From: Halobacteria archaeon
Lineage (GTDB): Bacteria > Pseudomonadota > Gammaproteobacteria > UBA9214
Reading direction: 5' to 3'
DNA: 7,705 nucleotides
Assembly: GCA_013041945.1 (NCBI GenBank)
Contig: JABDRC010000118.1
Coordinates: 1 to 7,705 of the forward strand
Part shown: one piece after another, positions 1 to 5,771 of the stretch
Position numbering within the stretch: position 1 is the stretch's first letter
Layout: every line of letters begins with the position of its first letter
Notes under the pieces: generated by a model
The model's input: only the letters and a program-made list of their open reading frames with translations
Databases searched by the model: none
Told to the model about the DNA's origin: nothing
Made by a program: the position numbers and the translations under genes

Positions 1-2
1 CA

Positions 3-2114
3 GCGGACACGCGCAGCGGCGGCCTGCCCCCGGGTCATCCGCCACTGAACGCATTCCTGGGTATCCCCTTCTATCGCGGCAAGAAGGTGATCGGCATGTT
101 CGGCATCGCGAACCGCGACACGGGCTATGACCAGGCCCTGGTCGATTTTCTCGAGCCGATCACTGCCACCTGCACCCAGATCGTGGAGGCCCTGAAGACC
201 GATCGCCAGCGTGAGAAAACCGAAGAACAGCTGCGCGAACGCGAGACCCGCATGCGTACCATCTTCGAAAATGTGATCGACGGCATCATCACGACCAACG
301 AGCAAGGGATTATCGAGTCCTTCAACCGCGCCGCCGAGGATATGTTCGGCTACTCAGCCAGCGAAGTCACGGGCAGGAATGTCAGCATGCTGACGCCGGC
401 AAATCACCAGTCCAGGCACGACGGCTATATCAGTAACTACCTCAAGGGATGTGAGAGCAAGATCATGGGGGCCGGTCGCGAGGTAGAGGGCATTCGCAAG
501 GACGGCTCGGCCTTCCCGGTCGATATCGCCATCACCGAGATGTGGATCGGCGAAGACAGGCATTTCTGCAGCATCATGCGTGATATCACCGAGCGCAAGA
601 AGGTCGACCGCATGAAAAATGAATTCATCTCCACCGTGAGCCACGAATTACGCACGCCCCTGACCTCGATTCGCGGTGCGCTGGGCCTGGTAGGCAGTGG
701 AGCAGCCGGAGAACTACCGGACAAGGCGCAGCCACTGGTGGACATCGCCACCAAGAACTGCGACCGCCTGGTGCGGCTTATCAATGACATCCTCGATATC
801 GAAAAGATCGAGGCCAACAAGATGGAATTCACAGTTCGGCCGTTCAGGCTCGCGCAGCTGGTGGAGCAGGCGGTGGAGAGCAACCGCGTCTATGCCAGCG
901 AGTACGGCGCAAACATCGTGGTTTCGGACGAGTTACCTGATGCCGCTGTGCTGGTGGACGAGGATCGCTTCACCCAGGTGCTGACAAACCTGCTTTCCAA
1001 TGCCGCCAAGTATTCACCCGAGGGCGGGACGATAGGCGTTACCAGCCGGGCCTGCAGCGACGGTGTGCGGGTGTCCGTGTCGGACGAAGGTCCTGGCATA
1101 CCGGAAGAATTCCGCAAACGAATCTTCGAAAAGTTCTCCCAGGCCGATGGCTCCGATACACGTCAGAAAGGAGGAACCGGTCTCGGACTGAGCATTACCA
1201 GGGCTATTGTCGAGAAGCTCGGTGGACAAATCAGCTTCGAGACACAGGAAGGGAAAGGCACCACATTTCATGTAGTGATACCGGTACATAACGAGGCCGT
1301 GCATGCCAATACAGTGGCTGCAGTGACCACTGCAGTCGAAAGACAGACCGGATCAGCTGATACACCTGTGCGTATCCTGGTATGCGAGGACGAGCCTGAT
1401 GTTGCCCACCTTCTCAGGCTGATGTTGCAGGCGGAAGGTTACGATGTCGATATCGCGCACACTGCAGCCGAGGCAAAGACGTTACTGGCCAGGTGCGAAT
1501 ATGCTGCCATGACCCTCGACCTGATGTTGCCGGACCAGCATGGTGTCGACCTGTTCCGCGACATTCGCGCTGACGAAAAGACCAGGGAATTGCCCGTTAT
1601 CGTGGTTTCCGCCGTCGCCGACAGGGAAGCACAACGATTGTCCGGCGATGCAATCCAGGTAATTGACTGGATTGAAAAACCCATCGACGAGAGCCGGCTG
1701 ATGAGTGCCGTGGCCCGCAGCGTTGGTGTAGCGTCGACCACCCCGCCGCGCATTCTGCATGTCGAGGATGAACCCGATGTACGCGAAATCGTCAGCAGCC
1801 TGATCGATAGCACCTACCAGGTCTGTACTGCCGGCACGCTGGCGGAGGCAAGACACCACCTTGCCCGGGAGCATTTTGACCTGGTTATTCTCGACCTGGG
1901 ACTCCCCGATGGCTGCGGGGTATCACTGTTACCCATGCTGGCCGACAGCACACCGCAAATACCCGTGGTGCTGTTTTCCGCCACCGACGTCGACGCGGAA
2001 ATTGCCAGGGGTGTCGCCGCCACCCTGGTCAAGTCAAAGACAACCAATGAGACATTGCTAGACACCATTAACACCACGATTGCCAGTCAACCGCGGCTGG
2101 CAAAGGAGGCCTGA
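3..2114 (+). CDS. Hybrid sensor histidine kinase, GAF-PAS-HisKA-HATPase-REC-REC (5' end missing)
   Basis: Autophosphorylating sensor kinase that passes phosphate to its own receiver domains. The frame is open from base 3, so the gene starts upstream; the GTG at 87 lies inside the GAF domain and is not the start. Counting from that GTG as residue 1, the end of the GAF domain (GMFGIANRDTGYD) is followed by a charged coiled-coil linker (about 37-58), a PAS/PAC domain (about 58-172), the H-box STVSHELRTP with H186, the N-box with N301 and N305, G1 DEGPGIP (333-339), an F-box near 347 and G2 GGTGLGLSI (362-370). REC1 has E434/D435, phospho-acceptor D478, S508 and K531. REC2 has E560/D561, D603, S631 and K649, so both receivers look active. 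No HPt domain, DNA-binding output or membrane segment is visible, so the protein seems cytosolic. The PAS keeps FixL-like H111 and R131. It overlaps the next gene by one base. The domain calls are secure; the signal is unknown. Confidence 0.95.
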   Translation, partial: ADTRSGGLPPGHPPLNAFLGIPFYRGKKVIGMFGIANRDTGYDQALVDFLEPITATCTQIVEALKTDRQREKTEEQLRERETRMRTIFENVIDGIITTNEQGIIESFNRAAEDMFGYSASEVTGRNVSMLTPANHQSRHDGYISNYLKGCESKIMGAGREVEGIRKDGSAFPVDIAITEMWIGEDRHFCSIMRDITERKKVDRMKNEFISTVSHELRTPLTSIRGALGLVGSGAAGELPDKAQPLVDIATKNCDRLVRLINDILDIEKIEANKMEFTVRPFRLAQLVEQAVESNRVYASEYGANIVVSDELPDAAVLVDEDRFTQVLTNLLSNAAKYSPEGGTIGVTSRACSDGVRVSVSDEGPGIPEEFRKRIFEKFSQADGSDTRQKGGTGLGLSITRAIVEKLGGQISFETQEGKGTTFHVVIPVHNEAVHANTVAAVTTAVERQTGSADTPVRILVCEDEPDVAHLLRLMLQAEGYDVDIAHTAAEAKTLLARCEYAAMTLDLMLPDQHGVDLFRDIRADEKTRELPVIVVSAVADREAQRLSGDAIQVIDWIEKPIDESRLMSAVARSVGVASTTPPRILHVEDEPDVREIVSSLIDSTYQVCTAGTLAEARHHLAREHFDLVILDLGLPDGCGVSLLPMLADSTPQIPVVLFSATDVDAEIARGVAATLVKSKTTNETLLDTINTTIASQPRLAKEA
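2103..2109 (+). promoter_or_regulatory. Ribosome binding site of the response regulator
   Basis: AAGGAGG, a near-perfect Shine-Dalgarno sequence, lies inside the last codons of the kinase gene, four bases before the ATG at 2114. It supports this start and allows independent initiation in addition to coupling through the TGATG overlap. Confidence 0.75.
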
Positions 2115-2524
2115 TGGCACACAAACCGCTGAAAAAGATACTGTACGTCGAGGACGAACCGGATATCCAGACCGTGGCCCTGATGGCGCTGGAAACCATC
2201 GGTGGTTTCACTGTGCAGGCCTGCAGCTCGGGGCAGGAAGCGCTTGAGGCTGCACCGGGATTCGAGCCGGACCTGGTCATACTGGATGTAATGATGCCGG
2301 GTATGGACGGGCCGGCCACCATGCAGGCCCTGCGCAAGCTGCCCGCCACGGCGGAGGTGGATATGATCTTCATGACGGCCAAGGTCCAGTCGCAGGAGGT
2401 TGCACGCTATCTCGAGATGGGTGCGGTGGACGTTATCGCCAAGCCCTTCGACCCGATGGCACTTGCCACCCAGGTACAGGCCATCTGGGACCGGCAGCAG
2501 GAAGAGCCCGGCACCGCCGCCTGA
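2114..2524 (+). CDS. Single-domain CheY-like response regulator
   Basis: A 136-residue stand-alone receiver. It has the full active site: acidic E13/D14 at the end of beta-1 (YVEDEPD), phospho-acceptor D58 (LVILDVMMPGMDG), T88 (FMTAK) and K110 (AKPFDP). The short tail after the receiver is too small to be an output domain, so it probably acts by protein-protein contact or as a phosphate shuttle or sink. The ATG overlaps the TGA of the hybrid kinase (TGATG) and has an excellent ribosome binding site, so the two are almost certainly co-transcribed. The upstream kinase already carries two receivers, so this is the third receiver encoded in the operon. Partner specificity is inferred from position only. 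I give no gene symbol because cheY would imply a chemotaxis role that is not shown. Confidence 0.93.
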   Translation: MAHKPLKKILYVEDEPDIQTVALMALETIGGFTVQACSSGQEALEAAPGFEPDLVILDVMMPGMDGPATMQALRKLPATAEVDMIFMTAKVQSQEVARYLEMGAVDVIAKPFDPMALATQVQAIWDRQQEEPGTAA

Positions 2525-2537
2525 AGCACGACCTGCC

Positions 2538-2560
2538 CCGTGATGACCGGGTCATCGCGG
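2538..2560 (+). terminator. GC-rich hairpin after the response regulator, possible terminator
   Basis: Arms 2538-2547 and 2551-2560 form a 10-pair stem with one G-T wobble and a three-base loop, starting 13 bases after the stop codon. No T-run follows on either strand, so this is not a textbook intrinsic terminator. It lies between convergent genes and could help terminate or stabilise either transcript. Confidence 0.4.
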
Positions 2561-2599
2561 TGGTTCGTCGACGGGTATTGGTAAAAAGGCGAAACCTGA

Positions 2600-2645
2600 C
2601 GGACAGTCGACAGATCCAGGCACAGCGCCTGTCAGGAACTGTCCG
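2600..2645. repeat. Inverted repeat around the end of the Sel1 gene
   Basis: CGGACAGT at 2600-2607 and ACTGTCCG at 2638-2645 are perfect 8-base arms. Inside the loop, GACAG (2609-2613) pairs with CTGTC (2629-2633). The structure spans the stop codon of the minus-strand Sel1 gene. On the minus strand a run of five T follows at 2587-2583, about 12 bases past the hairpin. It may form a weak terminator or a 3'-end stabilising structure. Confidence 0.3.
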
Positions 2646-2973
2646 GTTCCTCTTTCTTGCTGCCCGTCTGTACCACTTGCAGGGACGGGCCCGCACGCAG
2701 GCGCAGCGCCGTGGCATACTCTTCATCCGTCATCTGGCTGCCGACGATATTGCGCAGCAGCTCGGCATCACCGTCTCCCTGTGCAATAGCCAGCGAAAGC
2801 CAGTAGTGTGCCTGGGCGAGATCGATGGGCACACCCCGCCCCTCCGCGTAGACAAGTCCCAGCGCGTACAGGGCATCGACTTCGCCGCGCTCCGCGGCTT
2901 CCCGAATCAGGGCTACCTTTGACGGATCATTACGCAGCAGGATCAGGTCTTTCAGATAATTGTTATCGCTCAT
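2632..2973 (-). CDS. Small Sel1-repeat protein
   Basis: A 113-residue protein with one clear Sel1-like (TPR-type) repeat: DALYALGLVYAEGRGVPIDL, then AQAHYWLSLAIAQGD. It ends with a helix beginning MTDEEYATALRLRAG, the usual closing helix of short Sel1 proteins. Such repeats form helical hairpins that bind other proteins; the partner is unknown. There is no signal peptide or membrane segment, so it is probably cytosolic. I chose the ATG at 2973 (MSDNNYLKD). An in-frame TTG at 2994 would add seven residues, but neither start has a strong ribosome binding site. The gene follows the ketosamine kinase gene on the same strand by 82 bases and converges with the response regulator. The family is clear, the function is not. 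Confidence 0.8.
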   Translation of the reverse strand: MSDNNYLKDLILLRNDPSKVALIREAAERGEVDALYALGLVYAEGRGVPIDLAQAHYWLSLAIAQGDGDAELLRNIVGSQMTDEEYATALRLRAGPSLQVVQTGSKKEEPDSS

Positions 2974-3005
2974 GACGGAAACTGCCGTTGCCAAGTCTGT
3001 TGCTC

Positions 3006-3011
3006 ATTGTA
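3006..3011 (-). promoter_or_regulatory. Possible -10 box upstream of the Sel1 gene
   Basis: On the minus strand this reads TACAAT, one mismatch from TATAAT, and would start transcription about 25 bases before the ATG at 2973. No convincing -35 box is seen at the right distance, so an internal promoter is only a possibility; the gene could instead be read from upstream genes. Confidence 0.25.
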
Positions 3012-3055
3012 GCTGAATCGGGCGGCGGCCGTTTTCTGTGCCGCTACATGACCGG

Positions 3056-3940
3056 CTAGCGTATTTCGCTCAACAGCGACTCGGTCATGCGTTGCGCCTG
3101 TGAGGCATAACCGCCGCCGAACAGGTTGAAGTGATTCAGGATGTGGTACAGATTGTAGAGCGTCTTGCGCACCGGGTAGCCGGAATCAACCGGCCAGGCA
3201 CGATTGTAGGCTGCATAGAAATCATGGCCGAAGCCGCCGAACAGTTCAGTCATGGCCAGGTCGGCCTCGCGGTCACCATAATACACGGCCGGATCGAAGA
3301 TGGCCGGCTCGCCGCCCGAAGTATAGGCGTAGTTGCCGGACCAGAGATCGCCATGCAACAGGGATGCTGCCGGTTTATAGCCTTCGAACAGGGCCGGAAT
3401 TTCATCGATCAACTGCCCACCCTTTGCCGTCAGCGCCCGGCCGGCGCCGTGACGACCGGCCAGCTCCAGCTGGAAACGCAGGCGGCGCTCGCGCCAGAAG
3501 TCGATCCAGTCATCCAGCCACGCGTTTTCCTGCGGAGTCGACCCGATGGTATTGTCGATGTCCCAGCCGTACGCCTCTCGCGTAATGCGATGCATCGCCG
3601 CCAGCCCCTCGCCCAGTGCCGCGGCGCTGCCATGCCCGCCCAGCGCCAGGTCCTCCATTACCAGCCAGGCCGACTGGCCATCACTGCCGACACATACGGG
3701 TGCGGGGATTTTCAGCTCCCGGCACTGGCGCAGTTCCTCCAGGCCCTTTGCCTCGGCAGCGAACATGTCGAGGCCGGACGCACTGTTCAGCTTGACGAAA
3801 TAGGTGGTGTCACCATAGCGAATGCGGGCGGCCTGATTGATACAGCCGCCGCCGACCGTGCCGTGCTCCTCGAGTTCAGCTGTTACGCCGGTTGCCGTGG
3901 CGATATCATTTTGTATATTTTCCCAGAGAGACAAACGCAT
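3056..3940 (-). CDS. Fructosamine/ketosamine-3-kinase family protein (YniA-like)
   Basis: A 294-residue kinase of the FN3K family. Characterised members phosphorylate the 3-OH of ketosamines on glycated amines or proteins with ATP, making the adduct unstable and so reversing glycation; some bacterial members may act on other sugars. Visible motifs are the ATP-lysine strand YFVKLN (K50) with E63 on the next helix, the hinge region WLVMEDLAL (93-101), the catalytic loop LLHGDLWSGN with D198 and N203, and the metal-binding IFDPAVYYGDREADLAM with D216. The length is close to E. coli YniA. The ATG at 3940 has AGGAG only two bases upstream, which is close but workable. A 79-base gap holding two REP elements separates it from the exonuclease gene upstream. 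The family is near certain; the substrate is inferred. Confidence 0.92.
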   Translation of the reverse strand: MRLSLWENIQNDIATATGVTAELEEHGTVGGGCINQAARIRYGDTTYFVKLNSASGLDMFAAEAKGLEELRQCRELKIPAPVCVGSDGQSAWLVMEDLALGGHGSAAALGEGLAAMHRITREAYGWDIDNTIGSTPQENAWLDDWIDFWRERRLRFQLELAGRHGAGRALTAKGGQLIDEIPALFEGYKPAASLLHGDLWSGNYAYTSGGEPAIFDPAVYYGDREADLAMTELFGGFGHDFYAAYNRAWPVDSGYPVRKTLYNLYHILNHFNLFGGGYASQAQRMTESLLSEIR

Positions 3941-3958
3941 TACTCCTGCATATCGGGC

Positions 3959-4024
3959 TGTAGGAGCGCAGGCATGCGCAAACAGATATGGGCCGTTTAT
4001 TTGCGGACATCGTCCGCTCCTACA
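3959..4024. repeat. Inverted pair of GTAG-type REP elements (BIME-like)
   Basis: TGTAGGAGCG at 3959-3968 and CGCTCCTACA at 4015-4024 are perfect 10-base inverted arms. Each is the head of a REP unit, a GTAG tetranucleotide followed by a small palindrome. The left unit contains GCGCA-GGCA-TGCGC (3966-3979); the right unit, read on the minus strand, contains GCGGAC-GAT-GTCCGC. Each palindrome is followed by CAAA. This head-to-tail logic matches REP pairs mobilised by RAYT (TnpA-REP) transposases. It fills most of the gap between the exonuclease and kinase genes and may stabilise or attenuate the shared transcript. Confidence 0.8.
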
Positions 4025-4916
4025 AAATTGTGCGCGACAGCCGCGCGGTCGTCATGCGCCCCAGGCCCAGTTCGTCGCACACGGCAGCGACATCATCCTG
4101 CTTCACCTTGCGCCGCGCGATATCATCGGCGACGACTTTCATGTCCGGGTCTGTCGCCACGCCGGTGAGCTGCCGGGCGAGCAAGGCGGATTCCTTATGC
4201 TCCTGCAGCAGATTCTGTATGCGTGCCGCACCGCGAATCTTCAGTTCCGCCACCGTCCCGATCTGTGCAAAGAGCTCCTCCAGCGTCGGGAAATGTTCGA
4301 GCAATGCCGCCGCGGTCTTCGGCCCGATGCCCGGTATGCCGGGAATGTTGTCCACGCTGTCGCCGGCCAGCGCCAGCCAGTCGGCCACCTGCTCGGGGCG
4401 CACGCCCAGCCAGGCCGGGATGTTTTCATAGGTATGCTTGCGGTTGCGTGAATAGTCCCACAGCATGTCGCCCTCGGCGACCAGCTGGGCAAGATCCTTG
4501 TCGGCACTCAGGATCACGATCGAATAGCCCTGCTCGCGCAGGCGCGCCGCGAGTGTACCGATCAGGTCGTCGGCCTCGTAGTGTTTGCTCGAATAATCGG
4601 CAATGCCCAGCGACTGCACCAGTGTGCGACACCAGGCAAACTGCTGCTTCAGCTCCACGGGCGGTGTCTCGCGGTTTGCCTTGTAGGCCGGATAAATATC
4701 GTTGCGAAAGGATGTTGTCAGACTCTCGTCGAATACCACTGCCAGGTGCGCCGGCTTCGCCTCGTCGAGAAAACCGCCGAGGAAACCGGCAAAGCCGTGC
4801 AGTGCATTGATCAGCTGACCGTCTGCATTGGTCAGCGTATCGGGCACGGAGTAGTACGCGCGAAAGATGTAGATGCTGGCGTCGACGAGGTAGACGCGGG
4901 CGCCTGCCCTGGTCAC
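4020..4916 (-). CDS. Stand-alone 5'-3' exonuclease (FEN type, PolA N-domain-like)
   Basis: A 298-residue protein matching the 5' nuclease domain of DNA polymerase I with no polymerase part. It should remove 5' flaps or RNA primers with two-metal chemistry. The metal ligands are all present: D12 (YLVDAS), D63 (VVFD), E114/D116/D117 (YEADDLIGTLA), D139 and D141 (LSADKDLAQLV), and D186/D189 at the start of the H3TH DNA-binding motif DNIPGIPGIGPKTA. The helical-arch stretch YPAYKANRE (74-82) is also conserved. It is somewhat longer than E. coli Xni/ExoIX. The GTG start overlaps the TGA of the HNH gene by four bases and has no ribosome binding site, so translation is probably coupled. The TAG stop lies inside a REP element. 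It is probably an accessory flap nuclease alongside a full PolA elsewhere. Confidence 0.92.
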   Translation of the reverse strand: MTRAGARVYLVDASIYIFRAYYSVPDTLTNADGQLINALHGFAGFLGGFLDEAKPAHLAVVFDESLTTSFRNDIYPAYKANRETPPVELKQQFAWCRTLVQSLGIADYSSKHYEADDLIGTLAARLREQGYSIVILSADKDLAQLVAEGDMLWDYSRNRKHTYENIPAWLGVRPEQVADWLALAGDSVDNIPGIPGIGPKTAAALLEHFPTLEELFAQIGTVAELKIRGAARIQNLLQEHKESALLARQLTGVATDPDMKVVADDIARRKVKQDDVAAVCDELGLGRMTTARLSRTIL

Positions 4917-5521
4917 TGGTGAGTGTCGTGGTGCGCCAGTCGTTCGTGCAGCGGGCTGCTGCGCGGAAAATGTGCCCGCAGGAACTCCATCTGGTCGGCC
5001 AGCACCCGGCGACCCTGCAGGTAAATATATTCAGCGTGGGTCGGTGTAAACGGCACGGCCAGCAGTTGCATACCGGCCTGCTCCGGGGTGCGGCCGGCCT
5101 TGTGATTGTTGCAGCGGCGACAGGCCGTCACCACGTTGTTCCAGGTGTCCCTGCCACCCTGTATCACCGGCGTGACATGATCGCGCGACAGGTTCAGGGC
5201 CGGAAATGTTTCGCCGCAGTAAAGACACAGACTGGAATCACGCCGGAACAGTGCCGGGTTGTTCAGCGGCGGGATGTAGCGCTCCTTCAGCTTGAGCAGC
5301 TCCCGGTTGCGGCCCTGCGTGGCAATAATGGAATTGACCTCGATGATGCTGCGCCGGCCGGTCCTGGCGCTGATTCCGCCATGCACCCGGTACAGCAGTG
5401 TACCGCAGGTATAGGCCACCTGCTCGAGGTGGTACAGCCGCACCGCCTCCTGGTAGCCGACCCACTCGAGCGGCATCCCGGATATATCCGTACGCAGTAC
5501 CTGGTGATTCAGTGCCAGCAT
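4913..5521 (-). CDS. HNH endonuclease (McrA-like zinc-bound HNH)
   Basis: A 202-residue protein with a C-terminal HNH nuclease core of the beta-beta-alpha-metal fold. Counting from the ATG at 5521, the zinc cysteines are C99/C102 (CLYC) and C134/C137 (CRRC). The catalytic pair is D114-H115 (SRDHVTP), followed by a GG turn (122-123), W127-N128-N129 and N138/H140. The N-terminal half, starting MLALNHQVL, resembles the VLxLN beginning of a widespread family of chromosomal HNH proteins of unknown target. I prefer the ATG at 5521 because GGAG sits six bases upstream; a TTG at 5536 would add five residues. It overlaps the exonuclease gene by four bases. There is no toxin, methylase or intron nearby, so it is not obviously part of a restriction or homing system. 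The enzyme class is sure; the substrate is unknown. Confidence 0.9.
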   Translation of the reverse strand: MLALNHQVLRTDISGMPLEWVGYQEAVRLYHLEQVAYTCGTLLYRVHGGISARTGRRSIIEVNSIIATQGRNRELLKLKERYIPPLNNPALFRRDSSLCLYCGETFPALNLSRDHVTPVIQGGRDTWNNVVTACRRCNNHKAGRTPEQAGMQLLAVPFTPTHAEYIYLQGRRVLADQMEFLRAHFPRSSPLHERLAHHDTHQ

Positions 5522-5551
5522 ATCCAGCTCCGGCAATCCACTTCCGTTAAT

Positions 5552-5577
5552 TACCGGGTCACCCGCGGCGCCCGGTA
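5552..5577 (-). promoter_or_regulatory. Hairpin in the leader of the HNH gene
   Basis: TACCGGG (5552-5558) and CCCGGTA (5571-5577) form a perfect seven-pair stem with a 12-base loop. It lies about 20 bases upstream of the HNH ribosome binding site, so it would be in the 5' leader of any transcript starting further right. Effects on translation or RNA stability are inferred. Confidence 0.4.
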
Positions 5578-5578
5578 T

Positions 5579-5618
5579 GTCTGTTTCAAATTATGGTTTT
5601 ATAGACCTTGAAACAGAC
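5579..5618. repeat. Perfect 11-base inverted repeat in the divergent promoter region
   Basis: GTCTGTTTCAA (5579-5589) and TTGAAACAGAC (5608-5618) are perfect arms around an 18-base AT-rich loop. The right arm covers the -35 box of the plus-strand promoter. The loop contains a minus-strand TATAAA (5603-5598) that could be a -10 box for the HNH operon, although no good -35 box is seen. The position suits an operator acting on both directions. Confidence 0.6.
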
Positions 5619-5636
5619 TATCATGTTCAATATTAA
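5608..5636 (+). promoter_or_regulatory. Sigma70-type promoter of the DsrL-like gene
   Basis: TTGAAA (5608-5613) and TATTAA (5631-5636) are separated by exactly 17 bases. The -35 box matches consensus at five of six positions, the -10 box at four. Transcription would start near 5643, leaving a leader of about 130 bases. Two inverted half-sites (TTGAAACA and TGTTCAA) lie across the promoter spacer, suggesting control by a repressor or activator. Confidence 0.5.
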
Positions 5637-5740
5637 CACGCTACAGCCCGCACCACCGGGTGCTCTCGTTGCTACGGCGTGTCAGGGCAACGATGCACCG
5701 GCGTATTTATCCCGCCCGTTGATTACAGTAATATTGAACA
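5624..5740. repeat. Perfect 12-base inverted repeat flanking the leader of the DsrL-like gene
   Basis: TGTTCAATATTA (5624-5635) and its exact reverse complement TAATATTGAACA (5729-5740) are 93 bases apart. The left copy overlaps the -10 box, the right copy lies 31 bases before the start codon. A smaller dyad, ATTAC-A-GTAAT (5722-5732), touches the right copy. Two binding sites of one regulator in opposite orientation is the simplest reading. A short hairpin, GCACC/GGTGC at 5650-5663, also lies in the leader. Confidence 0.55.
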
Positions 5741-5771
5741 CCGGAATTAACCTCGAGGGCCCCTGCGACCC

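Noticed and set aside
87..89. GTG at 87 as the start of the hybrid kinase
   Set aside because: The frame stays open to base 3 and the upstream residues (LPPGHPPLNAFLGIPFY) are typical GAF domain sequence continuing into the window, so the gene begins outside it.
2560..2922. A 120-codon plus-strand frame over the Sel1 gene
   Set aside because: The minus strand encodes a recognisable Sel1 repeat and closing helix, whereas this frame has no recognisable domain.
3131..4168. A 345-codon open frame on the plus strand
   Set aside because: It lies antisense to the ketosamine kinase, the REP pair and the end of the exonuclease, and shows no protein family pattern. The kinase and exonuclease on the other strand have full sets of catalytic motifs, so this is a shadow frame of GC-rich coding DNA.
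4913..5521. HNH gene as a homing endonuclease or part of a restriction system
   Set aside because: There is no intron, intein or methyltransferase nearby, and the neighbours are ordinary chromosomal genes.
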